Assembly (NCBI GenBank): GCA_008080565.1
Contig: VIKE01000072.1
Span: forward strand, 1-34,364
DNA length: 34,364 bases
Source of the DNA: Rhodocyclaceae bacterium
GTDB taxonomy: Bacteria > Pseudomonadota > Gammaproteobacteria > Burkholderiales > Rhodocyclaceae
Reading direction: 5' to 3'
Position 1 is the stretch's first letter. Each line of letters starts with the position of its first letter. Positions 24,888 to 32,937 of this stretch are shown in pieces. A model generated the notes under the pieces. It saw nothing but the letters and a program-made list of their open reading frames with translations, searched no databases and was not told the DNA's origin. The translations under genes and the position numbers were made by a program.

Positions 24888-25688
24888 ATGACTGAAGAAC
24901 TGGAAGGCAAGCACGGCGTACAGTCGCTGGAGATCGGCATGAGTATCCTGCGCGCCATGGTCGATGGCCAGCGCTCGATGATGCTCAAGGATATCGCGGC
25001 GGCAGCCGACATGCCGGCGTCCAAGGCGCATCGGTATCTGGTCAGCCTGATTCGCGCCGGGCTGGTTGATCAGGACTCGATGAGCTCGCGTTACGACCTC
25101 GGCAGTTTTGCGCTCAACCTTGGCCTGGTCGCCCTCGACCGGCTGGATCGTGTGCGCCTTGGCCTGACGGCCATTGCCGACATGCGCGACGAGATCAATC
25201 AGACGACAGCCCTTGCCGTCTGGGGCGACAAGGGGCCGGTCATCGTGCGCTGGGAGCGGCCGCGCCGCCCGATCACGGTCAATGTCATCACCGGTGCCGT
25301 GCTCGATCTGCTCTCCTCGGCCACCGGGCGGGTGTTTGCTGCGTGGATGCCGAAGAAGACAGTGGCGCCGATGATTGCCGACGAACTCAAAAATGCCAAA
25401 CTGCCGCCCGAGCTGAAAAGCAAGGCGGCAGTCGAAGCGCTGCTCGCCGAGATTCGCGCCCAGGGTTTTGCCGCCACCAACGGTCAGCACAAGGTGCCCG
25501 GTGTCGAGGCGGTGGCCGCGCCGGTTTTCAATTTCAAGAACGAAATAACCATGGCGGTATTGGTCGTCGGTGTTCAGGGCATGTTCGATAGCAGCGCGGA
25601 AAGCGATGTCGTGAAGTGCCTGGTCCGCCACGCTGAGGCGCTTTCGTTGCGACTCGGCGCCAGCGGCGAGCCGAAGCAGCCGGTTTAG
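24888..25688 (+). CDS. IclR-family transcriptional regulator
   Basis: 266 aa. The N-terminal winged helix (about 10-72) includes SLEIGMSILRAMVDGQRSMM and SKAHRYLVSLIRAGLVDQD. The C-terminal IclR effector domain (about 85-255) includes SATGRVFAAWMPKK and VPGVEAVAAPVFNFKN. Divergent from paaY across the palindrome at 24859-24878. Its stop overlaps the convergent MoaD-like gene's stop by 4 bp. In this setting it may respond to an aromatic or acyl compound, but the ligand cannot be read from the sequence. Confidence 0.9.
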   Translation: MTEELEGKHGVQSLEIGMSILRAMVDGQRSMMLKDIAAAADMPASKAHRYLVSLIRAGLVDQDSMSSRYDLGSFALNLGLVALDRLDRVRLGLTAIADMRDEINQTTALAVWGDKGPVIVRWERPRRPITVNVITGAVLDLLSSATGRVFAAWMPKKTVAPMIADELKNAKLPPELKSKAAVEALLAEIRAQGFAATNGQHKVPGVEAVAAPVFNFKNEITMAVLVVGVQGMFDSSAESDVVKCLVRHAEALSLRLGASGEPKQPV

Positions 25689-25942
25689 CCGCCGCTGAGC
25701 GCCTGGACGATGAGTAGTTCGCCGTCTGCCGGCAGCGGCGCGGCCAGATCGAACACCATCTCGCGTTGGTGAAACAGGCGGATGTGCCGCCGGATACGCC
25801 CTTGTTCGTCGACCATGCGAAAGCGGATGCCGGGAAATTGTCGCTCAAGATCGTCGAGTACCTCGCCGACTGTCCCGCCCCCGGCTTCGACCCAGGGCTG
25901 GGTTGTGTAGGAGTGCAGGGCGCTCGGAATCAGTACGCGCAT
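25685..25942 (-). CDS. MoaD/ThiS-family ubiquitin-like protein
   Basis: 85 aa beta-grasp protein ending in the diagnostic Gly-Gly (ALSGG), as in sulfur carriers MoaD and ThiS. The start MRVLIPSALHSYTTQ is chosen because residues further upstream read into the preceding gene. It follows the BNR-repeat gene by 13 nt on the same strand. No MoaE, ThiG or activating enzyme is nearby, so it is probably not for ordinary molybdopterin or thiamin synthesis. Its partner is unknown; the adjacent BNR protein is the obvious candidate. Confidence 0.85.
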   Translation of the reverse strand: MRVLIPSALHSYTTQPWVEAGGGTVGEVLDDLERQFPGIRFRMVDEQGRIRRHIRLFHQREMVFDLAAPLPADGELLIVQALSGG

Positions 25943-25955
25943 TGTCTTTTTCGGC

Positions 25956-27104
25956 TCAACGCGGATATCCCACCTCGACCGAATAAATCTCCGGCAGGTG
26001 GCGCGCCAAGCATGCCCACTGTTGGCCTTCGTCACGGCTCTGCCACAGTTCGCCGCTCGTGGTACCGAAGTAAAGACCGACGGTGCCCTGTTTGTCGGCC
26101 GTCATGGCCTGCCGCTTGACCGTCCACCATGCGTGCTCGGCCGGCATTCCATTGCAGTGCCGCTGCCAGGTCTCACCGCCATCGTGCGTGGCATAGACAG
26201 CCGGACGACCATCCGGACTGGTGCGTGGCCAAACCTCGGTGCCGTCCATCGGGAAAACCCAGGCCATGCGGTCATCGTGCGGGTGCACCACCATCGGGAA
26301 GCCGATTTCTCCGACCTCCTTCGGCATATTGCGCCCGATGCGCTGCCAGCGTTTGCCCGGCCGGTCGAGTCGGTAGATGCCGCAGTGATTCTGCTGATAG
26401 AGACGGTCCGGATTGCTTGGGCACAAGCGTACGCAGTGCGGATCGTGAAAGCTGGTGTTCGCTGGATCGAAACCTTCGACCACTTCCATGCCCTCGACGA
26501 GCGGCGCGAAGCTCATCCCGCCATCGTGCGACTCATGCACGCCGCCGCCCGACATGGCGAAGTACAAATGCTTCGCGTTGCGCGGATCGACGATGATCGA
26601 ATGCAGCTTCGGTCCATCCGGCGTACCGTCCTGCACCGTGCCGAACCACTGGCGGTACTGCGGGTCGTCATTGATGCACGAGAATGGCGCCCAGTTCATG
26701 CCGCCATCTGCCGAGCGGAACAAGCCCTGCGGCGAGGTGCCGGCGTACCAGACGTCCGGTTCGTCAGCATGGCCGGGCGTCAGCCAGAAGGTGTGATCGA
26801 CGGCGCGGCCGTCCAGCCCGTTGGTGGCTGGACCGAAGGCCGGTGGCTTGGCTGCTTCCTGCCAGGTTTTCCCGAGATCGGTCGAGCGGAAGATCGTCGG
26901 ACCGAGATGGCCGGTCTTTGCTGCCGCCAAGAGGGTGCGCCCGTCGCGCGGGTCGAGCACCAGATGATTGACGATCTGGCCGAGAAAATGCGGGCCATCG
27001 ATCCGCCACGACTGCCGCGCCGCATCGGTGTGATAAAGCCAGGCGCCCTTGCGGGTCGCTACCAGCAGAACCAGTTGTCCTTGCTTCGTATCCAGTGTGC
27101 TCAT
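25956..27104 (-). CDS. BNR/Asp-box repeat beta-propeller (sialidase-like fold)
   Basis: 382 aa. At least five Asp-boxes (S/T-x-D-x-G-x-x-W/F) are visible: STDLGKTW, SADGGMNW, SHDGGMSF, THDGGETW and SRDEGQQW, spaced along a six-bladed propeller. Annotation as exo-sialidase is common, but the fold is shared by many non-enzymes, and I see no signal peptide, so it is cytoplasmic and true sialidase activity is unlikely. His and Trp are frequent (e.g. VVHPHDDRMAWVFPMDG). The ATG at 27104 has AGGAG 7 nt before it; one ten codons upstream lacks this. It is paired with the MoaD-like gene. Confidence 0.82.
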   Translation of the reverse strand: MSTLDTKQGQLVLLVATRKGAWLYHTDAARQSWRIDGPHFLGQIVNHLVLDPRDGRTLLAAAKTGHLGPTIFRSTDLGKTWQEAAKPPAFGPATNGLDGRAVDHTFWLTPGHADEPDVWYAGTSPQGLFRSADGGMNWAPFSCINDDPQYRQWFGTVQDGTPDGPKLHSIIVDPRNAKHLYFAMSGGGVHESHDGGMSFAPLVEGMEVVEGFDPANTSFHDPHCVRLCPSNPDRLYQQNHCGIYRLDRPGKRWQRIGRNMPKEVGEIGFPMVVHPHDDRMAWVFPMDGTEVWPRTSPDGRPAVYATHDGGETWQRHCNGMPAEHAWWTVKRQAMTADKQGTVGLYFGTTSGELWQSRDEGQQWACLARHLPEIYSVEVGYPR

Positions 27105-27233
27105 CGTTCGCTCCTTGTCGCGCGCCGGTAGCAACTTGGGCCACCAATGCGGATCGCATGCGGGATCAAATTCGTGGAGTACATTTGACTGCGAATCAGG
27201 GCGAAGTTCGGTTTTTCTGAGGCGTCGGGAAGC

Positions 27234-28016
27234 TCAGGCCAGCCAGCCTGGAGGGCGCTTGTCGAGGAAGGCGGCGATGCCGTCCTTTGCTTCGTCAGTG
27301 GCGCGCTGGCGGGCGATGCGTTGGGCGGTTTCCTCGGTTATCAATTTATCGATATTTTTCCCGTTGACCGTGGCAATCAAGTCCTTGGCTGCCTTTTGCG
27401 CCAAGGGTCCGCCTTGCAGTAACGCATCAACGAGTCTGCCGATGCAGACATCGAGTTCATCGAGTCCGACGACTTCGCCGACGAGCCCGATATCCAGCGC
27501 GCGGGCGGCGCTGATCCGTTCGGCACTCTGGAAGTAGCGCAGGGCATGGCGCGGGCCGATGGCGCGCAGCACGTAGGGGCTGATCGCCGAAGGGATGATG
27601 CCGAATTTCACTTCCGACGTTGAAAACACCGCATCGCTGCTGGCAATGGCCATGTCACAGGCGGCTGTCAGCCCGGTGCCACCGCCGAGCGCGGCGCCCT
27701 GGACGCGGGCGATGGTCGGCTTGCTCATCTCCGACAAGGTGCGCAGCATGCCGGCAAACTTGCGGGCATCGTCGACGTTCTGTTCATGGCTGAATTGCGA
27801 GGCGCGCTTCATCCAGTTGAGGTCGGCGCCGGCGGAAAAATGCTTGCCACGCCCGCCGAGGATGACGACGCGGACGCTGTCGTCGGCATCGAGCTCTGCG
27901 CAGGCATCGGCCAGTTCGGCGATCAACTGCTCATCGAAGGCATTGAGGACCGCCGGGCGGTTCATCCAGATCGTGGCGACCTTGCCGGCGTATTGGATTT
28001 CGAGGGTTTGGTACAT
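27234..28016 (-). CDS. Enoyl-CoA hydratase/isomerase family (LiuC-like)
   Basis: 260 aa crotonase. The oxyanion-hole regions are SAGADLNWMKRAS (about 62-74) and GAALGGGTGLTAACD (about 107-121), with the catalytic acidic region at VKFGIIPSAISPYVL. The NRPAVLNAFDEQLIAEL and ADLNWM stretches resemble 3-methylglutaconyl-CoA hydratase (LiuC) more than PaaF or PaaG. In a phenylacetate cluster it may serve as a hydratase or isomerase for pathway CoA esters. The substrate is uncertain. It starts 8 nt after the upstream crotonase gene. Confidence 0.88.
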   Translation of the reverse strand: MYQTLEIQYAGKVATIWMNRPAVLNAFDEQLIAELADACAELDADDSVRVVILGGRGKHFSAGADLNWMKRASQFSHEQNVDDARKFAGMLRTLSEMSKPTIARVQGAALGGGTGLTAACDMAIASSDAVFSTSEVKFGIIPSAISPYVLRAIGPRHALRYFQSAERISAARALDIGLVGEVVGLDELDVCIGRLVDALLQGGPLAQKAAKDLIATVNGKNIDKLITEETAQRIARQRATDEAKDGIAAFLDKRPPGWLA

Positions 28017-28024
28017 GCCTGGCC

Positions 28025-28727
28025 TCAGCGATTCTTGAAAGTCGGCTTGCGCTTCTCGGCAAATGCGGCCATGCCTTCCTTCTGGTCTTCGAGGGCGAAA
28101 GCCGAATGGAAGACGCGGCGCTCGAAGAGCAGGCCTTCGTTGAGCGACGACTCGAAGGCGCGGTTGACTGATTCCTTGATCATCATGACCACCGGCAGCG
28201 AGAAGCTGGCGATGGTGGTGGCGGCTTTGAGCGTTTCTTCCAGCAGTTGATCGGCCGGGATGACACGGGCGACCAGGCCACTTTTTTCCGCTTCAGCGGC
28301 ATCCATCATCCGTCCGGTCAGGCACATATCCATCGCCTTGGCCTTGCCGACCGCACGCGGCAGACGTTGCGTACCGCCCGCCCCGGGCAGGGTGCCGAGC
28401 TTGATTTCCGGCTGACCGAACTTGGCGGTATCCGCCGCGAAAATCATGTCGCACATCATCGCCATCTCGCAGCCGCCACCCAGCGCAAAGCCGGCGACTG
28501 CCGCGATGACCGGCTTGCGCGTCGTCTTGATCCGCTCCCAATTGCGGGTGATGAAATCCGTCTTGTAGGCGTGCATATAATCGAAATCCTTCATGAAGCC
28601 GATATCGGCTCCGGCGGCGAAGGCTTTTTCATTGCCGGTGATGACGAAGCGCATTCATCGCTTCCGGCCGGTTGATGCGGATCAGGCCGACTTTGCCGAT
28701 GGTTTCGATGAGGACTACTTGGGTCAT
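28025..28727 (-). pseudogene. PaaF-like enoyl-CoA hydratase with internal deletion
   Basis: From the ATG at 28727 the protein begins MTQVVLIETIGKVGLIRINR, reaches PEAMNAL and then loses frame (stop about 28635). A second frame resumes at [20 protein letters not shown] near 28650 and reads a normal crotonase: [36 protein letters not shown] with the two catalytic Glu regions, to [13 protein letters not shown]. About 25-28 residues between MNAL and VITGN are missing, a deletion of roughly 80 nt not divisible by three. The second half is most like PaaF (2,3-dehydroadipyl-CoA hydratase) and general enoyl-CoA hydratases. An assembly error is likely, given similar lesions elsewhere. Expression of the shorter frame from an internal start would lack the N-terminal strand. 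Confidence 0.85.
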
Positions 28728-28737
28728 TGCTGTGCTC

Positions 28738-28774
28738 CAAAAAAATGGCCGCCCTGAGTTGCCCCCTGGCGGCC
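28738..28774 (-). terminator. Rho-independent terminator after the ABC-binding protein gene
   Basis: On the minus strand, GGCCGCC pairs with GGCGGCC around a 14-nt loop and is followed by ATTTTTTT. It lies between the substrate-binding protein gene and the PaaF-like gene, so the latter may get reduced read-through or its own promoter. Confidence 0.8.
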
Positions 28775-28795
28775 CAAGTCGAATGAACTTTGCCT

Positions 28796-29941
28796 TTACT
28801 TGGCGATGGTCCAGTCGCCGTTCTTGATTTCCAGCATCTTGAACGCTGACAGGTCGAGACCCATGTGGTCGGTGGCCGACATATTCACGATGCCGCCCGT
28901 GCCGATGTAGCCCTTGGTCGCTTCAATGGCATCGCGAACCTTGGCCTTGTCGGTGCTGCCGGCGCGCTTGATGGCATCGACTGCCAGCATCAGGCCGTCA
29001 TAGGCATGACCGCCGAAGGTCGATACATCGGCTTTCCATTTTTCGTTGTAGGCCTTGGTGTAGCCGACGACGATAGGCTTCTGCGGGTCCTTGGCATCGA
29101 GCTTGTCAGCGACGAGCAGAGCGGCGGCCGGCAGGCGAACGCCTTCAGCAGCCGGGCCGGAGAGCTTGATGAACTCTTCGGAAGCGACGCCGTGGGCATG
29201 GTAGAGCGGCAGATTGACGCTCAGTTGCTTGTAGTTCTTGGTGGCGATGGCCGGACCCTGACCGAGACCGAAGATGAACACGGCCTGAACTCCCGGGGTG
29301 TTCTTGATCTTGGTGAGCTGCGGGCTCATGTCGGTGTCTTTCGGCCCGTAGGTTTCGTTGGCCACCAGTGTGATCCCGTACTTGGCGGCGACGCCTTCGC
29401 TTTCCTTCTTGCCGGAACCACCAAATCCGCTCGTTTCCGAGAACAGGGCGACTTTGCTGATGCCGCGCTTCTTCATGTCCTCGAAGACCTTTTCAGCGGC
29501 CATGCGGTCGGTGTGCGGCGTCTTGAAGACCCACTTCTTGACCGGTTCGACGATGACCACGGCGCCGGCCAACGAGATGAACGGGATGCCGGCTTTCTCG
29601 ACCAGGGGGGCGGCTGACATCGTGGCCCCGGTCGTCGTTCCGCCGACCAGAATGTCGACCTTGTCGTCGTCGATCAGGCGCTTGGTGAAACCGTTGGCCT
29701 TGCTGGCATCGCTGCCATCGTCGTAATGAACCAGTTCGAGCGGACGGCCAAGGACGCCGCCTTTCTTGTTGATGTCTTCGACGTATTGCTGCAGCGTCTT
29801 CAGTTCCGGGTCGCCAAGGAAGGCGGCCGGGCCGGTGACCGACAGCACCGAACCGATCTTGATCGGCTCGGCAGCAAAGGCGCTGAATGCACCGAGGACC
29901 AGCGCGGAACCGGCGACGAGCTTCTTGAAAGTTTGCTTCAT
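28796..29941 (-). CDS. LivK-type ABC transporter substrate-binding protein
   Basis: 381 aa periplasmic binding protein of the branched-chain amino acid/amide type. A signal peptide is clear (MKQTFKKLVAGSALVLGAFS then AFA-AEP, cleavage about residue 23). It then reads IKIGSVLSVTGPAAFLGDPE and a two-lobed Peripla_BP_6 domain (SETSGFGGSG, GGHAYDGLMLAVDAIK). In several betaproteobacterial paa clusters such proteins are thought to bind phenylacetate or related aromatic acids. No permease or ATPase genes are next to it here. It lies 27 nt after paaJ and has its own terminator. Confidence 0.9.
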   Translation of the reverse strand: MKQTFKKLVAGSALVLGAFSAFAAEPIKIGSVLSVTGPAAFLGDPELKTLQQYVEDINKKGGVLGRPLELVHYDDGSDASKANGFTKRLIDDDKVDILVGGTTTGATMSAAPLVEKAGIPFISLAGAVVIVEPVKKWVFKTPHTDRMAAEKVFEDMKKRGISKVALFSETSGFGGSGKKESEGVAAKYGITLVANETYGPKDTDMSPQLTKIKNTPGVQAVFIFGLGQGPAIATKNYKQLSVNLPLYHAHGVASEEFIKLSGPAAEGVRLPAAALLVADKLDAKDPQKPIVVGYTKAYNEKWKADVSTFGGHAYDGLMLAVDAIKRAGSTDKAKVRDAIEATKGYIGTGGIVNMSATDHMGLDLSAFKMLEIKNGDWTIAK

Positions 29942-29968
29942 GGATTTGTCTCCTCTGTTGTAATTGGA

Positions 29969-31174
29969 TCAGACACGCTCGATCACCATGGCGATCCCTT
30001 GCCCGACACCGATACACATGGTGCACAGGGCATAGCGACCGCCACGGCGTTTGAGTTCATAGGCGGCGGTGGTGACCAGCCGGGCACCGCTCATGCCGAG
30101 CGGGTGGCCGAGCGCTATCGCGCCGCCGTTGGGATTCACATGCGCCGCATCATCGGCCAGGCCGAGATCGCGCAGCACCGCCAGCCCTTGCGCGGCAAAG
30201 GCTTCGTTGAGTTCAATGACATCCATCTGGGCGAGTGTCAGGCCGGTCTTGGCCAGTACCTTGCGCACTGCCGGGGCCGGGCCGAAACCCATGATGCGCG
30301 GCAACACACCGGCCGTCGCCATGCCGACGACGCGGGCCAGCGGCTTGAGACCATATTGCTCGGCGGCGGCACCGGAGGCGAGGAGCAGCGCGCAGGCACC
30401 GTCGTTGACACCGGAAGCATTGCCGGCCGTGACCGAGAGTTCCGCGCCATTGACGCCCTTCAGCTTGGCCAGCATCTCCAGCGTCGTTTCCGGGCGTGGA
30501 TGCTCGTCGGTATCGACGACCTTGGGGTCGCCCTTCTTCTGCGGGATGACGACCGGCACAATTTCGTCGGCGAAGCGGCCGGCGGCATGGGCGGCGGCCC
30601 AGCGCTGTTGCGAGCGGACGGCGAAGGCGTCCTGATCAGCGCGGTTTATGGCGAAATCGGCGGCAACATTGTCGGCCGTCTGCGGCATCGAATGCGTTTC
30701 GTAGAGCTTCTTCATGGCCGGATTGACGAAGCGCCAGCCGATGGTCGTGTCGAAAATCGCCGCGTTGCGCGAGAAGGCCGATTCGGCCTTGCCCATGACG
30801 AAGGGTGCGCGCGACATGCTTTCGACGCCGCCGGCGATCATGAGTTCGGTTTCGCCGGACTTGATCGAGCGGGCAGCTATGCCGATGGCGTCCATGCCCG
30901 AACCGCACAGGCGGTTGACCGTGGTGCCCGGCACTTCGACGGGCAGGCCGGCGAGCAGGCCGGACATGCGGGCGACGTTGCGGTTGTCTTCGCCGGCCTG
31001 ATTGGCGCAGCCGTAGATGATGTCTTCGACGGCGCTCCAGTCGACCTGCGGATTGCGCTCCATGAGCGCCTTGAGCGGAATGGCGCCGAGGTCGTCGGCA
31101 CGCACACCGGACAGGGAGCCACCGTAGCGGCCGATGGGGGTGCGGATGGCGTCGCAGATAAAGGCTTCAGTCAT
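29969..31174 (-). CDS. paaJ: PaaJ/PcaF, 3-oxoadipyl-CoA thiolase
   Basis: 401 aa thiolase. The N-terminus [20 protein letters not shown] is characteristic of PaaJ/PcaF. Catalytic residues are intact: nucleophile Cys in [14 protein letters not shown] (about 90), His in [17 protein letters not shown] and the second Cys in [10 protein letters not shown]. It cleaves 3-oxo-5,6-dehydrosuberyl-CoA and 3-oxoadipyl-CoA, giving acetyl-CoA and finally succinyl-CoA. The ATG at 31174 is chosen since upstream in-frame sequence is paaK in another frame. It starts 10 nt after paaK in the same operon. Confidence 0.95.
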   Translation of the reverse strand: MTEAFICDAIRTPIGRYGGSLSGVRADDLGAIPLKALMERNPQVDWSAVEDIIYGCANQAGEDNRNVARMSGLLAGLPVEVPGTTVNRLCGSGMDAIGIAARSIKSGETELMIAGGVESMSRAPFVMGKAESAFSRNAAIFDTTIGWRFVNPAMKKLYETHSMPQTADNVAADFAINRADQDAFAVRSQQRWAAAHAAGRFADEIVPVVIPQKKGDPKVVDTDEHPRPETTLEMLAKLKGVNGAELSVTAGNASGVNDGACALLLASGAAAEQYGLKPLARVVGMATAGVLPRIMGFGPAPAVRKVLAKTGLTLAQMDVIELNEAFAAQGLAVLRDLGLADDAAHVNPNGGAIALGHPLGMSGARLVTTAAYELKRRGGRYALCTMCIGVGQGIAMVIERV

Positions 31175-31184
31175 GTCGTATCTC

Positions 31185-32460
31185 TCAGTTTTGCTTCGGG
31201 CGCTCGTCGAGCACGCGCTTGGCCTTGCCGACCTGCGTGCGCGGGATGGCGTCGAATTCCATGACGGTGATCTTGGTCGATACGCCGATGATGGTCTTGA
31301 TACGGTGCTGGAGTTCCTTGCTGATTTGCAGGATGTCCGCTGCTGACAGCTTGCCCGACAATTCGCGCTGGACTTCGCAACGGACTTCGAGGTTGTCCAT
31401 GTGGCCGTCGCGGGTGACGACGACCTGATAATTGCCGGCCAGACGCTGGTCGCGCAGGATCTGCTCCTCGATCTGGGTCGGGAAGACATTGACGCCGCGG
31501 ATGATGAGCATGTCGTCGGAGCGGCCAGTGATCTTGCCGATGCGGCGGAAGGAACGGGCGGTTGGTGGCAGCAGGCGGGTCAGGTCGCGGGTGCGGTAGC
31601 GGATGACCGGGAAGGCTTCCTTGGTCAGCGAGGTGAACACCAGTTCGCCCTCTTCACCATCCGGCAGCACTTCGCCGGTTTCCGGGTTGATGATTTCGGG
31701 GTAGAAATGGTCTTCCCAGATCACCGGGCCGTCCTTGGTCTCGATGCATTCGCAGGCAACGCCCGGGCCCATGACTTCGGTGAGGCCGTAGATGTCGATG
31801 GCGTCGATGCCGAGCTTGCGCTCGATCTCGTGGCGCATGCCTTCACCCCACGGCTCGGCGCCGAAGATGCCGACCTTGAGCGAGATTTCCTCGGGCTTGA
31901 TGCCCAGACGCTCGAACTCCTCGGCGATGACCAGTGAGTAGGACGGCGTGACCATGATGATTTCGGGCTTGAAGTCCATGATCTGCTGGACCTGCTTTTC
32001 GGTCTGGCCGCCGGACATCGGCACCGATGCAACCCAGCTTTTCGGCACCGTAGTGGGCGCCGAGACCGCCGGTGAACATGCCGTAACCGTAGGCGACATG
32101 GACCATGTCACCGGCCCGGCCACCGGCGGCGCGGATCGAGCGGGCAACGACGCTGGCCCAGTTGTCGATATCGTTTTTGGTGTAGCCGACGACGACCGAC
32201 TTGCCGGTCGTGCCGCTTGAAGCATGCAGGCGGGCCAGCTTGGTGCGCGGCACGGCGAAGAGGCCGAACGGGTAGTTGTCGCGCAGGTCGAGCTTGGTCA
32301 TGAATGGAAACTTGCTCAGATCGCTCAGCGTCTTGAGGTCGTCCGGATGCACGCCTTTTTCCAGGCATTTGCGGCGATACGGCTCGACGTTGTCGTAAGT
32401 GTGGCGCACCGACCACTTCAGGCGCTCGAGTTGAAGGGCCGAAATCTCGTCGCGCTCTTG
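31185..32460 (-). pseudogene. paaK: paaK, phenylacetate-CoA ligase, frameshifted and missing its start
   Basis: PaaK makes phenylacetyl-CoA, the first step of the pathway. The N-terminal part reads LERLKWSVRHTYDNVEPYRR ... ARLHASSGTTGKSVVVGYT ... FTGGLGAHYGAEKLGC. The frame then changes at about 32020-32032 and the family sequence goes on as VPMSGGQTEKQVQQIMDFKP ... DIYGLTEVMGPGVACEC ... [15 protein letters not shown] to the stop at 31185. In addition, no ATG exists for the N-terminal part. The frame is open only from about 32466, behind an in-frame TGA, and the only usable start is a GTG at 32409. About 15-20 usual N-terminal residues are absent. All catalytic and AMP-binding motifs are present across the two frames, so the intact gene was probably functional. 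It is 12 nt from the paaI stop. Confidence 0.87.
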
Positions 32461-32472
32461 GGTGGGTCAGGC

Positions 32473-32937
32473 TCAGTCGGCCTGTTGCAGTCCGGCGATC
32501 ACTTCGCCGTTGATGCGATAACTCTTGCCGCGGAACAGGGCGACGGTCTTGCCGCCGGCGATGCGCACGGTGATGTCGTAGACGCCGGTGCGGCCGGCGG
32601 CAGAACGCTCGACGGCTTCGGCTTCAAGTGTCTCGCCTTCCTTGGCCGGAGCCAGGAAATCGATGTGGCAGGCCGAGGCCACCGTGTTCTTGTTGTAGCT
32701 GTTGCAGGCGTAGGCGAAGGCGGTGTCGGCCAGGCTGAAGATCATGCCGCCGTGGCAGATGTGGTGGCCGTTGACCATGTCGCTGCGGACGACCATGGTG
32801 AGCAGCGAGGCGCCGGGCTGGACGCGGACGATCCTGATGCCCAGCGCCTGGGCAGCGCGGTCACGCGAATACATTGCTTCGGCGGTGGCGTCGGCCAGGG
32901 TTTGCGCTTCGACGGGGGAAAGCTTGTGTTCAGTCAT
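32473..32937 (-). CDS. paaI: PaaI, hydroxyphenylacetyl-CoA thioesterase
   Basis: 154 aa hotdog-fold thioesterase. The catalytic region is typical: GHHICHGGMIFSLADTAFAY (about 55-75), with the HGG and Asp residues of the family, then CHIDFLAPAKEGETLEAEA. It releases CoA trapped in dead-end phenylacetyl-CoA derivatives. The ATG at 32937 overlaps the end of paaH by 8 nt, so the two are translationally coupled. Confidence 0.94.
   Translation of the reverse strand: MTEHKLSPVEAQTLADATAEAMYSRDRAAQALGIRIVRVQPGASLLTMVVRSDMVNGHHICHGGMIFSLADTAFAYACNSYNKNTVASACHIDFLAPAKEGETLEAEAVERSAAGRTGVYDITVRIAGGKTVALFRGKSYRINGEVIAGLQQAD

Noticed and set aside
25998..27131. A 377-codon plus-strand open frame opposite the BNR gene
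   Set aside because: The opposite strand encodes five clear Asp-boxes with a good ribosome site; the plus frame has none of this.
29726..31264. A 512-codon plus-strand open frame opposite paaJ and the substrate-binding protein gene
   Set aside because: It is antisense to two well-conserved genes, has no recognisable domain and is of a type common in high-GC DNA.
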